NCBI GenBank assembly: GCA_002427975.1
Contig: DIZT01000118.1
Coordinates: 1 to 8,174 of the forward strand
Length of the DNA: 8,174 nt
DNA from: Micrococcaceae bacterium UBA6021
Lineage (GTDB): Bacteria > Actinomycetota > Actinomycetes > Actinomycetales > Micrococcaceae
Direction: 5' to 3'
In this document: positions 6,022 through 8,174 of the stretch, one piece after another
Layout of the letters: every line of letters starts with the position of its first letter
Position numbering within the stretch: the first letter of the stretch is position 1
Notes under the pieces: model-generated
What the model saw: only the letters and a program-made list of their open reading frames with translations
Databases searched by the model: none
Told to the model about the DNA's origin: nothing
Program-made: the position numbers and the translations under genes

Positions 6022-6582
6022 CTAGAGGCTGAAGGTGTTGGCAGGCTTCGGGGAGTGCTTGAGCTTGAAGTTGTCCGGGTCGCTGTACGGTGCGGCGCCG
6101 ATGCTCAGCTTGGTGAAGTCCAGGTCTTCTCCGCGGCTGCAGATTTTGATGGCGCTGACGGCTTTGTTCACTTCGGGGCAGAGGCAGAAGATGTTCAGTT
6201 TGTAGTCGCTGAACTCCGAGCGTTCCACAGTTCCCAGACCACGCCAGGCCAGGTGGCTGATGAGGGCGTCTTTCGCTTTTTCCTCAAGGTAGCGGTCACG
6301 GTCGGTGCCCTCCTTGGTCTTGAGGGCGAACTGCGCCACCACCCAGAACTGGTCCTCGTCGGGGATTTCGGCGAAGCCGTCCTCTGCGCACTGCACGGCG
6401 AAGGCATCCATCAGGTTCTCCGCCGCAGCGGCATCAGCCACATCGGTCTCTTCCGTTTTGCTCTGGTGGCCCACTACGCCGTAGTTCATCACAAACTGGC
6501 TGTAGTCCTCGTCGAACCAGCTTTCGCGGAAGTGCAGTACTCCCTCGTCGTCCCGTTTGTAGACCCTGATAATTCCGCTCAT
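6022..6582 (-). CDS. Protein of unknown function with WGR-like N-terminal half
   Basis: This is a 186-residue soluble, acidic protein that I do not recognise as a named family. Residues about 5-75 resemble a WGR domain: a strand-rich start with Arg6, Tyr8 and Trp22, then FVMNYGVVGHQSKTEE (30-45), where NYGVVG stands for the WGRIG core, then an Ala-rich helix (49-66) and GFAEIP (69-74), like the GYxE end of WGR domains. Residues about 78-148 show a strand (FWVVAQFAL), a long helix (95-113) and another strand (KLNIFCLC, 128-135), suggesting a second small alpha/beta domain. Cysteines are at 65, 133, 135 and 148. The C-terminus (170-186) is basic and Pro-containing. The ATG at 6582 overlaps the DUF402 stop as ATGA and has AAGGGA 5 nt upstream. 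An in-frame upstream start at 6603 would add seven residues but has no better signal. The gene seems a little less GC-rich than its neighbours. WGR domains occur in PARPs and DNA-associated bacterial proteins, but no function should be inferred from this weak match. Confidence 0.88.
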   Translation of the reverse strand: MSGIIRVYKRDDEGVLHFRESWFDEDYSQFVMNYGVVGHQSKTEETDVADAAAAENLMDAFAVQCAEDGFAEIPDEDQFWVVAQFALKTKEGTDRDRYLEEKAKDALISHLAWRGLGTVERSEFSDYKLNIFCLCPEVNKAVSAIKICSRGEDLDFTKLSIGAAPYSDPDNFKLKHSPKPANTFSL

Positions 6583-7196
6583 GACCGTCCCTTCGTGAAC
6601 CACTCGACGTCTGTTCCGTCGAACGGTGCGTGCTGTGCCTTGACGGCCTGATAAAGCTCATCCGCGGCGGCCTGGATGTCATCCACCAGCCGGGCCGGGT
6701 AATTCATGGCGATGCGGTGCTCGGCAAACTCGTCCTGGTCGTCGATGAAGACACCCCGGCCGGCCATGCGGATCACGTCCAGGTCCATGTCGATCACATG
6801 GAACTCGGTGACCGCAGGCCGGATGTCCGTCCACTCGTGGGCGACGGCGAGGTCAACATAGACCCTGACCCCGTTGGGGTGGGCGTCGTCATAGAATGTG
6901 GCAACCCAGTCTCCGGACCGCGGCACCAGCAGCACGGCGTCGGACGCTGTGTAAAAGGCTGCGCCCGGGCGTGAACAGAATTCATTGGTCCCCTGGAAGA
7001 TCCACCAGCCGTGCCGGTCTTCGCCGAGGTACCGCCCCGGGACCACCCAGTGGGCTTTTCCGTTCCACTTCCTGTTCCGGGCCACCACCAGTTGACCTGG
7101 CTGCAGTCCCGCGGGAACACGGGTGGTGCTGGCATGCCGCGCCGGACCTGTTTCCCCGACGGCGCCCGGATACTTCAGTGCGTCTTCTTCCCTCAC
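6579..7196 (-). CDS. DUF402 domain protein (FomD / nucleoside-phosphate phosphatase-like fold)
   Basis: This is a 205-residue soluble protein. Residues about 33-95 form a beta-rich first part ([10 protein letters not shown], then HGWWIFQG). Residues about 97-185 carry the DUF402 pattern: Asp115 in VYVDLA, the triple-Asp strand VIDMDLDVI (Asp136, 138, 140), the acidic turn FIDDQDEF (151-157), an IAMNYP block and a C-terminal helix. In characterised members these Asp residues bind divalent metals; known activities include hydrolysis of a cytidylylated intermediate (FomD) and of nucleoside di/triphosphates. The actual substrate here is unknown. The start is GTG at 7196, which overlaps the dxs stop as GTGA. 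There is no Shine-Dalgarno in front of it, so translation should depend on ribosomes leaving dxs. The first 30 residues are not clearly part of the fold. The stop overlaps the next gene as ATGA. Confidence 0.85.
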   Translation of the reverse strand: MREEDALKYPGAVGETGPARHASTTRVPAGLQPGQLVVARNRKWNGKAHWVVPGRYLGEDRHGWWIFQGTNEFCSRPGAAFYTASDAVLLVPRSGDWVATFYDDAHPNGVRVYVDLAVAHEWTDIRPAVTEFHVIDMDLDVIRMAGRGVFIDDQDEFAEHRIAMNYPARLVDDIQAAADELYQAVKAQHAPFDGTDVEWFTKGRS

Positions 7197-8174
7197 AGGA
7201 TGGGCAGGCTGCCGGTGGTGGGGTGTTCCTGGCCTGGCAGGGGGCGCGCGAAGGGGACCTTGGTTCCCAAAACCTGGGCGACGACGTCGTGCGTGATCTG
7301 CTGGGCCGTCAGCCCGACGCGCTCCAGCACCTGGCTGCGCGTGCCGTGGTCCAGGAACTCCGCCGGGAGACCCACCTCGTTCAGGGCCGTGTCCACGCCG
7401 GCAGCGCGCATTTCCTGGCGGATCCGCGATCCGACCCCGCCTGCCCTGACGCCGTCCTCGATGCAGATGACCAGCCGGTGGTGGGAGGCCAGCGCAATGA
7501 TGGAACGCCGCACGGGCAGCACCCAGCGGGGGTCCACCACGGTGGTGCTGATGCCTTGGGCGCCCAGGCGGTTGGACACGTCAAGTGCCAGTTCGGACAT
7601 GGCTCCGACGCTGACGATCAGGACGTCGTTTTCGGTGGCCCCTGCCGGCCGGCGGGCGAGCACGTCAACACCGTCGCCCAGCCGTTCGATGGCCTCCACT
7701 TCGGCGCCCACCGTGCCCTTGGAGAAGCGCACCACGGTGGGGGCGTCACTGATGGCCACGGCCTCGCGCAGCTCTTCCCGCAGCCGGGAAGCGTCACGCG
7801 GGGCGGCAAGGTGGAGTCCTGGAACGATCTGGACCATTGCCATGTCCCACATGCCGTGATGGCTGGCCCCGTCCGGCCCGGTGACACCGGCACGGTCCAG
7901 GACGATGGTGACGCCGGCTTTGTGCAATGCCACGTCCATGAGGAGCTGGTCAAAGGCACGGTTCAGGAAGGTGGCATAGACGGCAACCACGGGGTGGAGC
8001 CCACCGAAAGCCATGCCGGCAGCGGACGTGAGCGCATGCTGCTCGGCGATGCCGACGTCGATCACCCGGTCCGGGTGCTTGGCGGCAAACTTGTGCAGGC
8101 CAACGGGAATGAGCATGGCACCGGTGATACCCACAATGTCGGGGCGTTCATCGGCGATCTTCGCGATTTCGTCA
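7193..8174 (-). CDS. dxs: 1-deoxy-D-xylulose-5-phosphate synthase, C-terminal half (5' end beyond window)
   Basis: DXS condenses pyruvate and glyceraldehyde 3-phosphate with thiamine diphosphate, the first step of the MEP isoprenoid pathway and also a precursor step for thiamine and pyridoxal in many bacteria. 326 residues plus the stop are visible, roughly half of the usual 630-650. The frame is open to the right edge; the GTG at 8134 lies inside the gene and is not its start. In fragment numbering, VGIAEQHA (40-47) holds the catalytic Glu44 that activates thiamine diphosphate, [10 protein letters not shown] (93-102) and HHGMWD (105-110) are characteristic DXS blocks, and AAPRD follows at 123-127. 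The later part, with [10 protein letters not shown] and the CIEDG strand, is the transketolase C-terminal domain. GMWD is the form I expect in actinobacteria. The stop TGA overlaps the GTG start of the DUF402 gene. Confidence 0.96.
   Translation of the reverse strand, partial: DEIAKIADERPDIVGITGAMLIPVGLHKFAAKHPDRVIDVGIAEQHALTSAAGMAFGGLHPVVAVYATFLNRAFDQLLMDVALHKAGVTIVLDRAGVTGPDGASHHGMWDMAMVQIVPGLHLAAPRDASRLREELREAVAISDAPTVVRFSKGTVGAEVEAIERLGDGVDVLARRPAGATENDVLIVSVGAMSELALDVSNRLGAQGISTTVVDPRWVLPVRRSIIALASHHRLVICIEDGVRAGGVGSRIRQEMRAAGVDTALNEVGLPAEFLDHGTRSQVLERVGLTAQQITHDVVAQVLGTKVPFARPLPGQEHPTTGSLPIL

Noticed and set aside
8132..8134. GTG as start codon of the dxs gene product
   Set aside because: DXS similarity continues upstream of it to the window edge, and a start here would remove the whole N-terminal thiamine-diphosphate-binding domain. 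It is an internal valine codon.
1..8174. Defence system, prophage, integron or other mobile element
   Set aside because: No transposase, integrase, nuclease, toxin-antitoxin pair, terminal inverted repeats, target duplication or CRISPR-type repeats were seen. Apart from two small uncharacterised proteins the genes are metabolic and transport genes.

Overview
The window is GC-rich DNA in which every convincing gene lies on the minus strand, with very short gaps. Protein features (DXS with a GMWD motif, a fused two-domain ECF ATPase, a DUF402 protein beside dxs) and codon use point to a high-GC actinobacterium, probably Arthrobacter or another Micrococcaceae. That assignment is inference from general resemblance; no rRNA or other phylogenetic marker is present.

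Read in the direction of transcription (right to left), the layout is: the C-terminal half of dxs (isoprenoid precursor synthesis, cut by the right edge); a DUF402 protein whose GTG start overlaps the dxs stop; a small protein of unknown function with a WGR-like N-terminal half, joined to the DUF402 gene by an ATGA overlap; an aldo/keto reductase; an inosine-uridine type nucleoside hydrolase; then, after the largest gap in the window (121 nt), a complete energy-coupling factor (ECF) importer: S component, T component and a single-chain ATPase carrying both EcfA domains. After 75 nt the 5' part of a HlyD/MacA-like membrane-fusion protein begins and runs off the left edge. No gap exceeds 121 nt. 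I see no tRNA, rRNA, insertion sequence, CRISPR array or clear intrinsic terminator.

The first five genes are packed tightly enough to be one transcription unit starting at or before dxs. The ECF genes may be part of it or may have their own start in the 121-nt gap. The most interesting reading is that the nucleoside hydrolase and the ECF importer form a salvage unit: the S protein binds a nucleoside or riboside-like compound, the A-T module drives uptake, and the hydrolase cleaves it to base plus ribose. The aldo/keto reductase may act on an aldehyde product. The substrate cannot be read from the sequence.

Two further points deserve attention. The fused ATPase appears to have one consensus and one degenerate ATP site, because both sequence defects fall in the same composite site. 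And two poorly understood small proteins (DUF402 and WGR-like) are translationally coupled to the essential dxs gene.
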